Assembly (NCBI GenBank): GCA_958448165.1
Contig: CAUDCW010000002.1
Coordinates: 186,001 to 250,000 of the forward strand
Direction of reading: 5' to 3'
Length of the DNA: 64,000 nucleotides
Origin: an uncultured Oscillospiraceae bacterium
GTDB taxonomy: Bacteria > Bacillota > Clostridia > Oscillospirales > Acutalibacteraceae
Part shown: positions 1 to 7,937 of the stretch, piece after piece
How the letters are laid out: every line of letters begins with the position of its first letter
How positions within the stretch are numbered: the first letter of the stretch is position 1
Program-made: the position numbers and the translations under genes
Notes under the pieces: generated by a model
What the model saw: only the letters and a program-made list of their open reading frames with translations
Databases searched by the model: none
Told to the model about the DNA's origin: nothing

Positions 1-1
1 A

Positions 2-673
2 AATCCACCCTGCGAAATCGCATTTCTTGATATACATATGCGTGGAATGAACGGTGTAGAGCTTGCAAAAAAGCTAAAGGACATCAATCCAAAGCTGAAT
101 ATCATTTTTGTAACAGGCTTTGACCAATATACGGGCGACGCAATGAAGCTTCACGCAAGCGGATATATAATGAAGCCCGTAACAAAGGAAAAGGTTGAGG
201 CGGAGCTTGCTGAGCTTCGTCACCCGATTGAACCAAAAAGCGATGTACTTCTTCGTGTTCAGTGCTTTGGAAATTTTGATGTATTTACTCCCGACGGAGC
301 GCCTGTTCATTTTGAAAGAAGCCGTTCAAAAGAGGTTTTTGCCTATCTTGTTCACCGACACGGAAGCTCCTGCACAATCAAAGAAATTGCGGCGGCTCTG
401 TTTGAAGATGAACCTTATGACCTAAAGCAACAGGCATATATTCAGAAAATTATTTCGGCAATGATGAAAAGCCTGAAAAAATGCGGTGCGGCTGACGCAG
501 TGTTTAAAAAATACAACAGCCTTTCTGTAAATGTAAGCAAGCTTGACTGCGATTACTATCGCTTTAAGGAGCTTGACTCAGGTGCCGTTAATTCCTACAA
601 CAGCGAATATATGGCGCAGTATTATTGGGCAGACTTTATGTTTGATGACTACGATTATGATGAGGATTACTAA
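2..673 (+). CDS. SARP-type response regulator, 5' end cut by window edge
   Basis: Transcription regulator of a two-component system. The frame is open from base 2, so the first in-frame ATG at 38 is internal. The upstream codons read NPCEIAFLDIHMRGMNG, which supplies the phospho-acceptor Asp (codon 29-31) of the receiver domain. The receiver continues with VTGF and the conserved Lys in IMKPV. After a short linker comes an OmpR/SARP-like winged-helix DNA-binding domain (LRVQCFGNFDVF onward), then a short helical tail. It is a paralogue of the regulator at 45771-46586 (FLDIHMRGMNG against FLDISMRGMGG; CFGNF shared; YMAQYYWAD against YMMQYSWAE). Its partner kinase presumably lies left of the window. 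I infer that it may act on the TTGTC direct-repeat promoters listed below. Confidence 0.88.
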   Translation, partial: NPPCEIAFLDIHMRGMNGVELAKKLKDINPKLNIIFVTGFDQYTGDAMKLHASGYIMKPVTKEKVEAELAELRHPIEPKSDVLLRVQCFGNFDVFTPDGAPVHFERSRSKEVFAYLVHRHGSSCTIKEIAAALFEDEPYDLKQQAYIQKIISAMMKSLKKCGAADAVFKKYNSLSVNVSKLDCDYYRFKELDSGAVNSYNSEYMAQYYWADFMFDDYDYDEDY

Positions 674-699
674 GTAAACACTGATTAATCGGTTACTTA

Positions 700-855
700 T
701 ACTAATTCCTGATAGAAAGTAGACTTATATTTGCGAGGATAATTTTTGCAAGACAAGGCGGAGGACGCCGCAAGGCTGACGCCTTGCAAGGACGACAACG
801 CAGTATTGCGGAAATTAGACCGCAAAGATTGTCTACTTTTTATTAGGTATTAGTA
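700..855. repeat. 156-bp palindromic (MITE/REP-like) intergenic element
   Basis: The two ends are imperfect 25-bp inverted repeats: 700-724 beginning TACTAATTCCTG, and 831-855 ending ATTAGGTATTAGTA. Both lead inward to GTAGAC/GTCTAC. The GC-rich centre contains a GCAAGGC-TGAC-GCCTTGC hairpin. There is no coding potential. The structure resembles a non-autonomous mobile element or a repeated extragenic palindrome. Confidence 0.6.
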
Positions 856-896
856 TTAGGCATTACTCCACAGAACAAAATTTCATACAGATTATT

Positions 897-937
897 AATG
901 GGCTGTTGCAAATGAGTAAAATTTACAACAGCCCATT
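897..937. terminator. Probable bidirectional terminator hairpin
   Basis: A perfect 12-bp stem, AATGGGCTGTTG at 897-908 with CAACAGCCCATT at 926-937, lies between the convergent regulator and DUF218 genes. The U-run is weak on both strands, so efficiency is uncertain. Confidence 0.55.
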
Positions 938-999
938 TCCTTAACATTATAAATCTTTATTAAGAAAATAATATCTTATTTTGTATTGTAAAATATCAA

Positions 1000-2454
1000 T
1001 TACACTGTCAGTAATGCCGTGCCGACAATAATCAGCAATGTCAGAACAGCAAGAACAATAATTTTTTTCTTCTGACTTAAAATCAAGCCTATAAATTCTC
1101 TGATAAATGCATTAGGCCAGAAATACCACTTGGTTTTACTGCCCATTCCATCAGCGTTGAGTCCTGCTTGAGCTGAAAAAATACCGCTTCTGAAAACATG
1201 GTAGTTAGTAGTTGAAAATACAACTTTTGCATCACTGTCAGCAATCAGTTCTTTTGAAAACTTCATATTTTCAAAAGTGTTTGTTGACTTGGTTTCAGGC
1301 ATTATCTGCTCCTTGGGAATTCCCTGCTCCAGAAGATAACGCTGCATTGCCTCGCCTTCAGAGATTATCTCATCACTGCCCTGACCTCCCGAGGGAACAA
1401 ACACGGCTTTTTTGCCTGTTGCCTGTAATTGTGCGTTGTAGAACTCTATCGCCTTATCAACTCTTCCTTTTAAAAGAGGCAGTAAGGTTCCGTCTTTTTT
1501 TATTCCGCAGCCAAGGATAATTATATAATCCTTATCATACTCCGGCTTATGCTTTGCAGCCTTTAAGGCACATATTTTTGTTCCAAGCAAAAGCACCTCT
1601 GAAAAAACATAGAGAGTGCATATCATCGAGTAAACGATATGAGTATTCCTGTCTATAATAATGAATCTGAACGGAACAATAATGCAGACAAATACTCCTA
1701 AGGTCATAACAGCACTGATAATTATTCCTAAAGCATTTGCAACACGAAAGCCCTCGTGGCGAATAAGCGAAATATTGCTGACTGTCATTGATATTGAATA
1801 CAGTAAAACAAAAGGAGTAGAAAAAAGAATTGTAAGGAGCATTATTACTGCGGTCAGGTAGTGTATGCTTGACAGCTGATATGCTCGGTAGTTGATAAGC
1901 AGGAACACTGACAAAGCAATAAATAGGATTGCCAATCCGACAAAAACTATCATCAGTGAACAGTCAAAAACCGTGCCGTATGAGTACATATTCTCTTTAA
2001 GGCTTTTTCTGAAACGGATGATCATATATACAGCCATTATGCCGAAAAACAGCGCTCCTGCAATGTAAAATACAGGATAACCCGATATATCCTGCACTAT
2101 GTTATCATAAAAATTGCCGTTAGTCAGTATATTGAAGGCGTTTACCCTTAAATCGACAAACTGCGAGAAATACGACTGCGGATCACTTTCTTTAAAAGCA
2201 AAGATTTCTGCTTCTGTTTTTCCCTGCTTCAGCGAATTAAAGGTCAGCCTTATATATCCGTTATCATAAACAGGCTCACTGTGATTAGCTATTCCGTCCT
2301 GAGAATATGTAACCTTTATTTCAGACAAATCGCTTATATAGTTTTCAGGAATGTAAACCGAGTAGCTCCCACAAAATGTGACCATATACAGGAATACACC
2401 TAAAGTCAGAATAATTATTAAAACAGCTGCAAAAAAAGACCTCTTTTTTAGCAT
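1000..2454 (-). CDS. Multi-pass membrane protein with DUF218 (ElyC/SanA/YdcF-type) domain
   Basis: A protein of 484 residues. The start is ATG 2454, preceded by AAGGAG at 2462-2467; an upstream extension to 2493 lacks a good ribosome site. An N-terminal signal-anchor (FFAAVLIIILTLGVFLYMV) is followed by an extracellular segment, about five membrane helices, and a DUF218 domain in roughly the last 170 residues. The domain shows DYIIILGCGIKKDG, PSGGQGSDE, SEGEAM and the ESKSTNTFEN-like segment ETKSTNTFENM. The DUF218 family is linked to envelope metabolism, but the reaction here is not known. The gene is the last of an apparent operon with the GLUG protein and the small peptide, and so probably shares the regulon promoter at 6436-6470. 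Confidence 0.82.
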   Translation of the reverse strand: MLKKRSFFAAVLIIILTLGVFLYMVTFCGSYSVYIPENYISDLSEIKVTYSQDGIANHSEPVYDNGYIRLTFNSLKQGKTEAEIFAFKESDPQSYFSQFVDLRVNAFNILTNGNFYDNIVQDISGYPVFYIAGALFFGIMAVYMIIRFRKSLKENMYSYGTVFDCSLMIVFVGLAILFIALSVFLLINYRAYQLSSIHYLTAVIMLLTILFSTPFVLLYSISMTVSNISLIRHEGFRVANALGIIISAVMTLGVFVCIIVPFRFIIIDRNTHIVYSMICTLYVFSEVLLLGTKICALKAAKHKPEYDKDYIIILGCGIKKDGTLLPLLKGRVDKAIEFYNAQLQATGKKAVFVPSGGQGSDEIISEGEAMQRYLLEQGIPKEQIMPETKSTNTFENMKFSKELIADSDAKVVFSTTNYHVFRSGIFSAQAGLNADGMGSKTKWYFWPNAFIREFIGLILSQKKKIIVLAVLTLLIIVGTALLTV

Positions 2455-2535
2455 ACCCTCACTCCTTATGTTTTCGATAAACAAGCATAACACGCAAAAC
2501 GATTTCCGAACAGTGCGGAAGCCATATTTTTGTTA

Positions 2536-2658
2536 TTATTTATAAATCGGAAGTTCATTTTCTTCAGGCACTGGGTCAATACCGCTTGTTGTGATAACAT
2601 CCTCTGTTTCAAATTCTGTAATCTGCATTTCTGCTCTTGTATATTTTTCTTTATCCAT
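2536..2658 (-). CDS. 40-residue peptide of unknown function
   Basis: A small hydrophilic, acidic peptide beginning MDKEKYTRAEMQITEFETED and ending with a Pro- and Glu-rich tail (PVPEENELPIYK). AAGGAG at 2668-2673 sits 9 nt before ATG 2658; ATG 2664 is only 3 nt from it and so less likely. The gene lies between the GLUG protein gene (30 nt away) and the DUF218 gene in the same direction, so it is probably co-transcribed. There is no signal peptide and no cysteine. I do not recognise a characterised family; a short adaptor or a modified-peptide precursor are both possible. Confidence 0.6.
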   Translation of the reverse strand: MDKEKYTRAEMQITEFETEDVITTSGIDPVPEENELPIYK

Positions 2659-2688
2659 TTTCATTATCTCCTTTGTTGCTTATCAGTT

Positions 2689-5600
2689 TTATGAATTAAC
2701 TTTATACCCATATGCTTCCAGACCGTACTGATAATATGCTTTTACAACATTTCTCAAGCCGTCGTGTACTCCGTCGTCCTCGGGATAGGCATTGAGCACA
2801 GAATAGAAATAGCTTACAGGCGTGAAGCTTAAACTGCACTGCTCTTCTCCTCCTGCACTTATGGTAATAGTTAATCTTTTGTTGTATAAATGCGGAGGAA
2901 TATCTGTTATCTTCAAATAGAAGCCGTTATCTCCCCATTGCTTTAACTCTATATCAGCCTTATATATTTCTCCCGAGCTGTCGGTGCAGGTATAGGTTAT
3001 GTCATCAAAATTCGTCTTTGTGCTGTCAAAGGTGAAGTAATGCTTAACTTCCGTATTTGTTTCAAGTACAAGACTGCTGCCGTAATAGCCTATGTCTGTG
3101 TTTTCGTTGGTTTGCTTATATTCCGACTTGTAATAAGAATAATCGGACGCATGGTACTCGTTAAGCTGTTTTTCCTCATCCGATAAATCGCAGTTTGCAA
3201 GGTAGTCTGTGTAAAATCCAAAGTATTCCTGTGAATATGCGCCGTAGTTGAGCATAGCTTTTACAAGCTTTTGTGTACTGTCCGTAGCGTTTTCCGAATA
3301 AAGCAAGGTGTATGCATAATCGATTACTGATGAAGTAAACTCTGTTCCCTGCTTGTCGCCGTTTACGAGCTGTCCTTTAATTGCGCAGGTCATTTCCTTT
3401 GCGGCTACATTGCAGGTGAATTTGTAGTAATTCTTGCCGTCAACAGTAATTATCTCTGCATCTTTAAACGGTACGCTTTGGGTGTAAAGCTCCTTCTGCT
3501 CATCGGTTTCGGAGTCGTTATACACAACCGAGAAATTCATAATTGTGTTTTCATTCTGATATTCCTCATCAATTTCCATTATGAAGTTCAAGCCGATATT
3601 TCCGCCCAGCGTTGCACTGTAGCCATAGAGTGCGCTCATTTCATCCTCATACGCTCCGCAGATGTAGCACTTTCCGTCAAGGGAAACAAAATGATGATCC
3701 GCTGTAACCGGCATATTTGAATACAAGGTTTCTCCTGCGCAGTTTGTGCCGTAATAAACTGTGTCACTTGAGAAAACAGGTGTTTCTTCAACGCCTATCA
3801 TTTGTCCCCAGACAAGGTCGCCCTCGCTCGTCTGACCGTTGAGCAGATATGCTACCTCTCCGCTTGCAAGCTGCTCGGCTGTTTTTACTCCTGTGTTTTC
3901 GATTGTAACATTTGCACCTGTACACAACACTAAGGTTGCATCAGAATAGTAGTAGTTTTTGATTTCTGTGCTCGTAGAGCCGGCATAGCCTATTGCCGCT
4001 CCTTTAAATGCAATTGGTGTGTATGGACCCGCCAAGATACTATTCAGATTTCCTGTATTATAGCCGTTTGTAATACTGCATTCTCCGTATCCGATAATTC
4101 CGCCTACGTCATATAATGAACCGAAGATTGTGCCATAGTACAGATAAATATTGCCGTTATTGTACACATCGCTTAACTGTGAACCGCCGCTTTCATATCC
4201 TGAAATACCGCCTGCGTGTGACGAATCTCCAAGGCCTTGAACTGTTACAGTACCGCTGTTAAAGCATTTTGAAATCGTATTAGCACTACCCTCTCCGATA
4301 ATTCCGCCTGCTTTATTAATACCATTTACCGCCGAAGAACTGCTGCAATCCGAAATTGTGCTGCTTGCGGAATTTCCTGCAATTCCTCCTGTTGATGAAG
4401 AATTAATAAATACACCATCTAAGCTTGAGCAATTGCTTACTGTGCCGTTGCGTATATATGCGACAATTCCGCCTGCAACGCTGTTTGCTTTGATACTTGA
4501 ATTATCAACACTCAGATTTTTAATTACGGGTGCTTTGTTATCAGTTGCATCACAATTGCCGAACAAGCCCGAAAAGACATTGCTGTCGTCTGTATACAAG
4601 CCGCTTATTTTATATCCTGCTCCGTCAAAGGTGCCGCAGTATGGATATTCCGTCGTACCCATAGGAGTCCATTTTGTCGGCTCGTCACCGGTATATGTGC
4701 CGTTAGTTATATTGAAGGTTGTGCCGGGGTTTAAGTCAATATCGTTCATCAGTTTAGCGCACAATGCTGTTGCACCGTTATTAACCGCATCAGCAAAATT
4801 TCTCAAATCCTCAGCGGTTGAAATCGGATAAGGACATTCCTCACTTCCGCCCGACGCTCCGCAAAGCGTGCAGATTCCCTTTTCATCATAAATATGGCCG
4901 ATTCCCTTTATTTCATAACGGAAGTCATTGCTGTAGGTTTTTTCGGTGGACTGACAGTTTTCGTAGCCGTAATAAACCTTTTTGCCGTTTATTGACGGAT
5001 AAGATTGATGAGCAGCTAAATCCTGTCCGATTTTTACGGAAGAACTGTTTTTATTGAGAATATATGCTATCTCTCCGCTTGTTCTCATCTCGTCAGTAAA
5101 TTTAATTGTGTTGTTAAGCTCGGTTTTGTATTCGCCGTAAGAGGTAGTATAGCGCACTTCTCTATCTTCATAATACGAATTACTGATTTTTAATTTGGAG
5201 TAAACATCAGCGGTTAAGTAATGAACAAAACAACCTCTCGTAAAGCAATTATCTATACTGATATTAGCATAGTACATATTACCGATAAATGTATTCAAAG
5301 AAACATCGCCGATATAAACTGCCCCCGTATTCAAGCAATCACGGATTTTACTTTCTTTATATGAGTTATAAGGGCATGATCCTATTATACCACCTGCTGT
5401 TTTACCTCCGGAATCTTCGTAGATAATACCGTTATTTATGCAGCCGATTACTGAAGATTCACCCTTAAGAGAACCGACTATTCCTCCTACGCCCTTTGTA
5501 TCGTACATTACTTTTCCCAAGGGTGCAAGAATGGCGTCATTCGTGCAATGGGAGATACTGCAATTATTCGCATCTCCGACAATACCGCCGAAAAAGGACA

Positions 5601-6345
5601 ACCCCATATTATATTCATTTGCATCCAATTTGCCTGTGTTTTTACAATCAACAAATGTAGAATTTTCTGCAAGTCCGACAATTCCGCCGAATCGTTGCTC
5701 ACAACGATGATAATGATATGAAGTAATTTGTCCTGTATTTGTACAGGAAATAAATTTTGAATTATAAGCTCGGCCTGCCATACCACCTATCTCAATTTCC
5801 TCACCACGAGAATCATAATAAGCGTTACTATGGCAGTTAATTACGGTTGTATCTGTAGCCACACTAATCATACCGCCGTACAAGAAACTCTTAATATAGG
5901 ATCTGTCGATATTTAAATTCTTGATTACTGCACCTGTAGGATGATAAAATAATCCGGCCTCTTGCGTAAATTTATTGTTATACAAACCGCTTATAGTATG
6001 TCCCTGACCGTCAAAGACACCTTCAAAATACTTGATAATATAATTTTTATTTTCCTCCGGTTCTTTATCACCTAAATATCCTGATGTACCGCATTCTATG
6101 CCCGGATTTATCTCAATATCGGAAATAAGCTTTGCATATGCGCCGTACTGACCGCCGTTTACTATTTCACGGAATTTCTTCAAGCCTTCAGGCGTGCCTA
6201 TCAGATAGGGATTGCCGGGTGTGCCGTCGCCGGAGATAGACTCCACAGCCGATGCCGAAATTGTTCCAAACGGCACAAGTGACGCAAGCAGCAGCATTAC
6301 TATCAGCAGTGACAACGCACGCTTTAAGTTTTTTTTGCTTTTCAA
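2689..6345 (-). CDS. Very large secreted GLUG-repeat surface protein
   Basis: About 1218 residues, exported by a clear signal peptide (KNLKRALSLLIVMLLLASLV...ISASAVES). Two similar modules follow. Each opens with a PYLI/PYPIST...L..F...VNNG...A.L..DI.LNPG block, then many GGI-containing GLUG motifs (GGIVG, GGIAG, GGIIG), typical of repetitive Gram-positive surface proteins. Each module ends near ASGEVAYLLNG or SGEIAYILNKN. The C-terminal third is a separate domain starting near MSALYGYSATLGGNIGLNFI. No LPXTG or anchor is seen, so attachment is unknown. TTG 6345 is preferred because AAAGGA is 9 nt upstream; ATG 6354 abuts the ribosome site. It is driven by the direct-repeat promoter at 6436-6470 and followed by the peptide and DUF218 genes. 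Confidence 0.83.
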   Translation of the reverse strand: MKSKKNLKRALSLLIVMLLLASLVPFGTISASAVESISGDGTPGNPYLIGTPEGLKKFREIVNGGQYGAYAKLISDIEINPGIECGTSGYLGDKEPEENKNYIIKYFEGVFDGQGHTISGLYNNKFTQEAGLFYHPTGAVIKNLNIDRSYIKSFLYGGMISVATDTTVINCHSNAYYDSRGEEIEIGGMAGRAYNSKFISCTNTGQITSYHYHRCEQRFGGIVGLAENSTFVDCKNTGKLDANEYNMGLSFFGGIVGDANNCSISHCTNDAILAPLGKVMYDTKGVGGIVGSLKGESSVIGCINNGIIYEDSGGKTAGGIIGSCPYNSYKESKIRDCLNTGAVYIGDVSLNTFIGNMYYANISIDNCFTRGCFVHYLTADVYSKLKISNSYYEDREVRYTTSYGEYKTELNNTIKFTDEMRTSGEIAYILNKNSSSVKIGQDLAAHQSYPSINGKKVYYGYENCQSTEKTYSNDFRYEIKGIGHIYDEKGICTLCGASGGSEECPYPISTAEDLRNFADAVNNGATALCAKLMNDIDLNPGTTFNITNGTYTGDEPTKWTPMGTTEYPYCGTFDGAGYKISGLYTDDSNVFSGLFGNCDATDNKAPVIKNLSVDNSSIKANSVAGGIVAYIRNGTVSNCSSLDGVFINSSSTGGIAGNSASSTISDCSSSSAVNGINKAGGIIGEGSANTISKCFNSGTVTVQGLGDSSHAGGISGYESGGSQLSDVYNNGNIYLYYGTIFGSLYDVGGIIGYGECSITNGYNTGNLNSILAGPYTPIAFKGAAIGYAGSTSTEIKNYYYSDATLVLCTGANVTIENTGVKTAEQLASGEVAYLLNGQTSEGDLVWGQMIGVEETPVFSSDTVYYGTNCAGETLYSNMPVTADHHFVSLDGKCYICGAYEDEMSALYGYSATLGGNIGLNFIMEIDEEYQNENTIMNFSVVYNDSETDEQKELYTQSVPFKDAEIITVDGKNYYKFTCNVAAKEMTCAIKGQLVNGDKQGTEFTSSVIDYAYTLLYSENATDSTQKLVKAMLNYGAYSQEYFGFYTDYLANCDLSDEEKQLNEYHASDYSYYKSEYKQTNENTDIGYYGSSLVLETNTEVKHYFTFDSTKTNFDDITYTCTDSSGEIYKADIELKQWGDNGFYLKITDIPPHLYNKRLTITISAGGEEQCSLSFTPVSYFYSVLNAYPEDDGVHDGLRNVVKAYYQYGLEAYGYKVNS

Positions 6346-6435
6346 TTTTATCATTCCTTTCAAAAAATATATAAATATAACCTATAAAAATCAGATTTCG
6401 GTGAATTTCAGACATTTATAGATATATCTGTATTA

Positions 6436-6470
6436 ATCATAACATATTGGGCGTGACAAATGCGTGACAG
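6436..6470 (-). promoter_or_regulatory. Regulon promoter (TTGTC direct repeat) for the GLUG operon
   Basis: Read on the minus strand: CTGTCA, 5 bp, TTGTCA (repeats 11 bp apart), then 12 nt, then -10 TATGAT preceded by TGT. There is no -35 hexamer at normal spacing. It is one of six sites in the window with this exact geometry. Confidence 0.75.
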
Positions 6471-6561
6471 ATTCGGGCGTTTTTCAATAAAAAAGTTATG
6501 TTTTGAAAATTTTTTTCATTTGTTATCGTGGCTTCATAGGTATCAGCTTAAATACTGCTCT

Positions 6562-6597
6562 AAAAAAGCGGTCAGACTTTTACGCCTGACCGCTTAA
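6562..6597 (-). terminator. Intrinsic terminator of the two-repeat secreted protein gene
   Basis: On the minus strand, AGCGGTCAG and CTGACCGCT form a stem followed by six Ts, just after the stop codon at 6623. Confidence 0.85.
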
Positions 6598-6622
6598 TAT
6601 TGGCATAGTATTCTGTTTTGGT

Positions 6623-7603
6623 TTATGAATTTACGCTTACAATGCTATCTACGATTGCTATAATTTCATTTGCTTCAAGGGGTTCGTCACAGGTGATTGA
6701 GTATGTTCCGTCGTCGCCCGTAAAGTATGCCGAAATGAATTTGCCGTCCTTGAGTCTGACATTTACATCAATTCCGTCTATTGAACGGAGCTGCATTTCT
6801 TTGCCGTCATACACACCGCTGATGTCCTCTTCTCCTGCGCTCTTGCGGATTGTGATATTGCTGGTTTCGTTAAGCGGATACTGAACCTCAACAAAGCTGT
6901 TCTTTACTGCATAAATTGTGCACTGTGAATATTCGGGAAGCTTGATGTTTACCTGTGCAATTTTTGCCGCCTCTTCAAGAGTGTTACATTCGATAAAGGG
7001 ATTTGGCATTCCTGTGCTTGCGGAAGTGTAATCTTCCTTTGCCTTTGTTCCTTCGTCAATAAGCTGCTGAAGCATCGCCTTTACCTCGCTGAGCTTGAAC
7101 TCCTCGTCACAGCCGATTGAGATTGTGCCGTCCTCTGCTGTGAAGTATGCCGCATAGATTTTGCCGTTCTCCGTTTTAAGCGTTACCTCGCAGTCGCCGA
7201 TGTTGATTTTCTTAAGCTGATAATCTCCGAATAAGCCTGTGTTGTCACCCTCGGCTGCGCTCTTGCGGATTGCGATTGTATGAATTTCATCCTTTGCAAT
7301 CTGAATTTCAATCATTCCCTTGTAGGCAAGAATTGTGCTTTGTGAATACTCGGGAACTGCAAACTTGATACCTGAAATCCTCTGTGCCTCTTCAATCGTC
7401 TTGCACTCTGTAAACGGCGTCGGCATTCCGTCGGTGTGGTCGATGTGTTCCGAAGCCGATGTCTTAACAGTATCGGGCGTTGAGGCCTTTGAGTTTGTGA
7501 GTGCCGAGCAGGTGATGCAAACTGTTGTTGCGATTGACGCTGTAACTACTGCTGTTGTGATGATTGCGATTACTCTGTTCTTTGTGTTCTTTGTGTTTTT
7601 CAT
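6623..7603 (-). CDS. Secreted protein with two tandem copies of one domain
   Basis: A protein of 326 residues with an N-terminal signal or anchor segment (VIAIITTAVVTASIATTVCITC). Two homologous halves follow, about residues 58-190 and 199-326. Both start GMP-PF-EC-T-EEA and continue through LPEYSQ.TI.A, ITIRKSA.E.D and AYFT..DGT.SI.CDE. The pattern resembles DUF4367-type extracytoplasmic domains, but I cannot assign a function. AAAGGAG lies 9 nt upstream of ATG 7603. Two tandem regulon promoters (7685-7719 and 7785-7819) precede it and an intrinsic terminator follows, so it is a single-gene transcription unit. Confidence 0.8.
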   Translation of the reverse strand: MKNTKNTKNRVIAIITTAVVTASIATTVCITCSALTNSKASTPDTVKTSASEHIDHTDGMPTPFTECKTIEEAQRISGIKFAVPEYSQSTILAYKGMIEIQIAKDEIHTIAIRKSAAEGDNTGLFGDYQLKKINIGDCEVTLKTENGKIYAAYFTAEDGTISIGCDEEFKLSEVKAMLQQLIDEGTKAKEDYTSASTGMPNPFIECNTLEEAAKIAQVNIKLPEYSQCTIYAVKNSFVEVQYPLNETSNITIRKSAGEEDISGVYDGKEMQLRSIDGIDVNVRLKDGKFISAYFTGDDGTYSITCDEPLEANEIIAIVDSIVSVNS

Positions 7604-7684
7604 TTTTGATTACTCCTTTAAATTTAAAATATTTTGTTTTGCCGTTTGGCTTTGTGAAACTTGTTTTCTTACTTCACTGTCTGT

Positions 7685-7719
7685 ACTATATCATACCGAC
7701 TGTGACAACATACTGACAA
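7685..7719 (-). promoter_or_regulatory. Regulon promoter, proximal copy, for 6623-7603
   Basis: On the minus strand: TTGTCA, 5 bp, TTGTCA, 12 nt, then -10 TATAGT preceded by TGA. The repeat period is 11 bp. The -10 is about 80 nt from the start codon. Confidence 0.75.
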
Positions 7720-7784
7720 ATTTCAAGGTTTTTATTTTTTACTTTACTCGTGTTGGGTTTGTTCCCTTGACTGTGACTACTTGG

Positions 7785-7819
7785 AGTATATCAAACAGAG
7801 TATGACAAAACAGGGACAA
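7785..7819 (-). promoter_or_regulatory. Regulon promoter, distal copy, for 6623-7603
   Basis: On the minus strand: TTGTCC, 5 bp, TTGTCA, 12 nt, then -10 TATACT preceded by TGA. It lies 100 bp upstream of the proximal copy, in the same orientation. Confidence 0.72.
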
Positions 7820-7881
7820 AAATCTGAACTTTTTTGAATTTAAAAAATTTTTAAAATTCAGACTGTAAAAAATATCAAACA

Positions 7882-7913
7882 AAAAGGAGAAGTCCTCACA
7901 AACTTCTCCTTTT
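7882..7913 (-). terminator. Intrinsic terminator of the 1126-residue lipoprotein gene
   Basis: AAAAGGAGAAG pairs with CTTCTCCTTTT. On the minus strand a T-run follows, 25 nt after the stop codon at 7938. Confidence 0.8.
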
Positions 7914-7937
7914 GCAATTTTAATTATAAATTTTTCG

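Noticed and set aside
4358..4831. Open 157-codon frame on plus, opposite the GLUG protein gene
   Set aside because: It is the antisense of a strongly repetitive coding region, has no ribosome site and no recognisable protein features.
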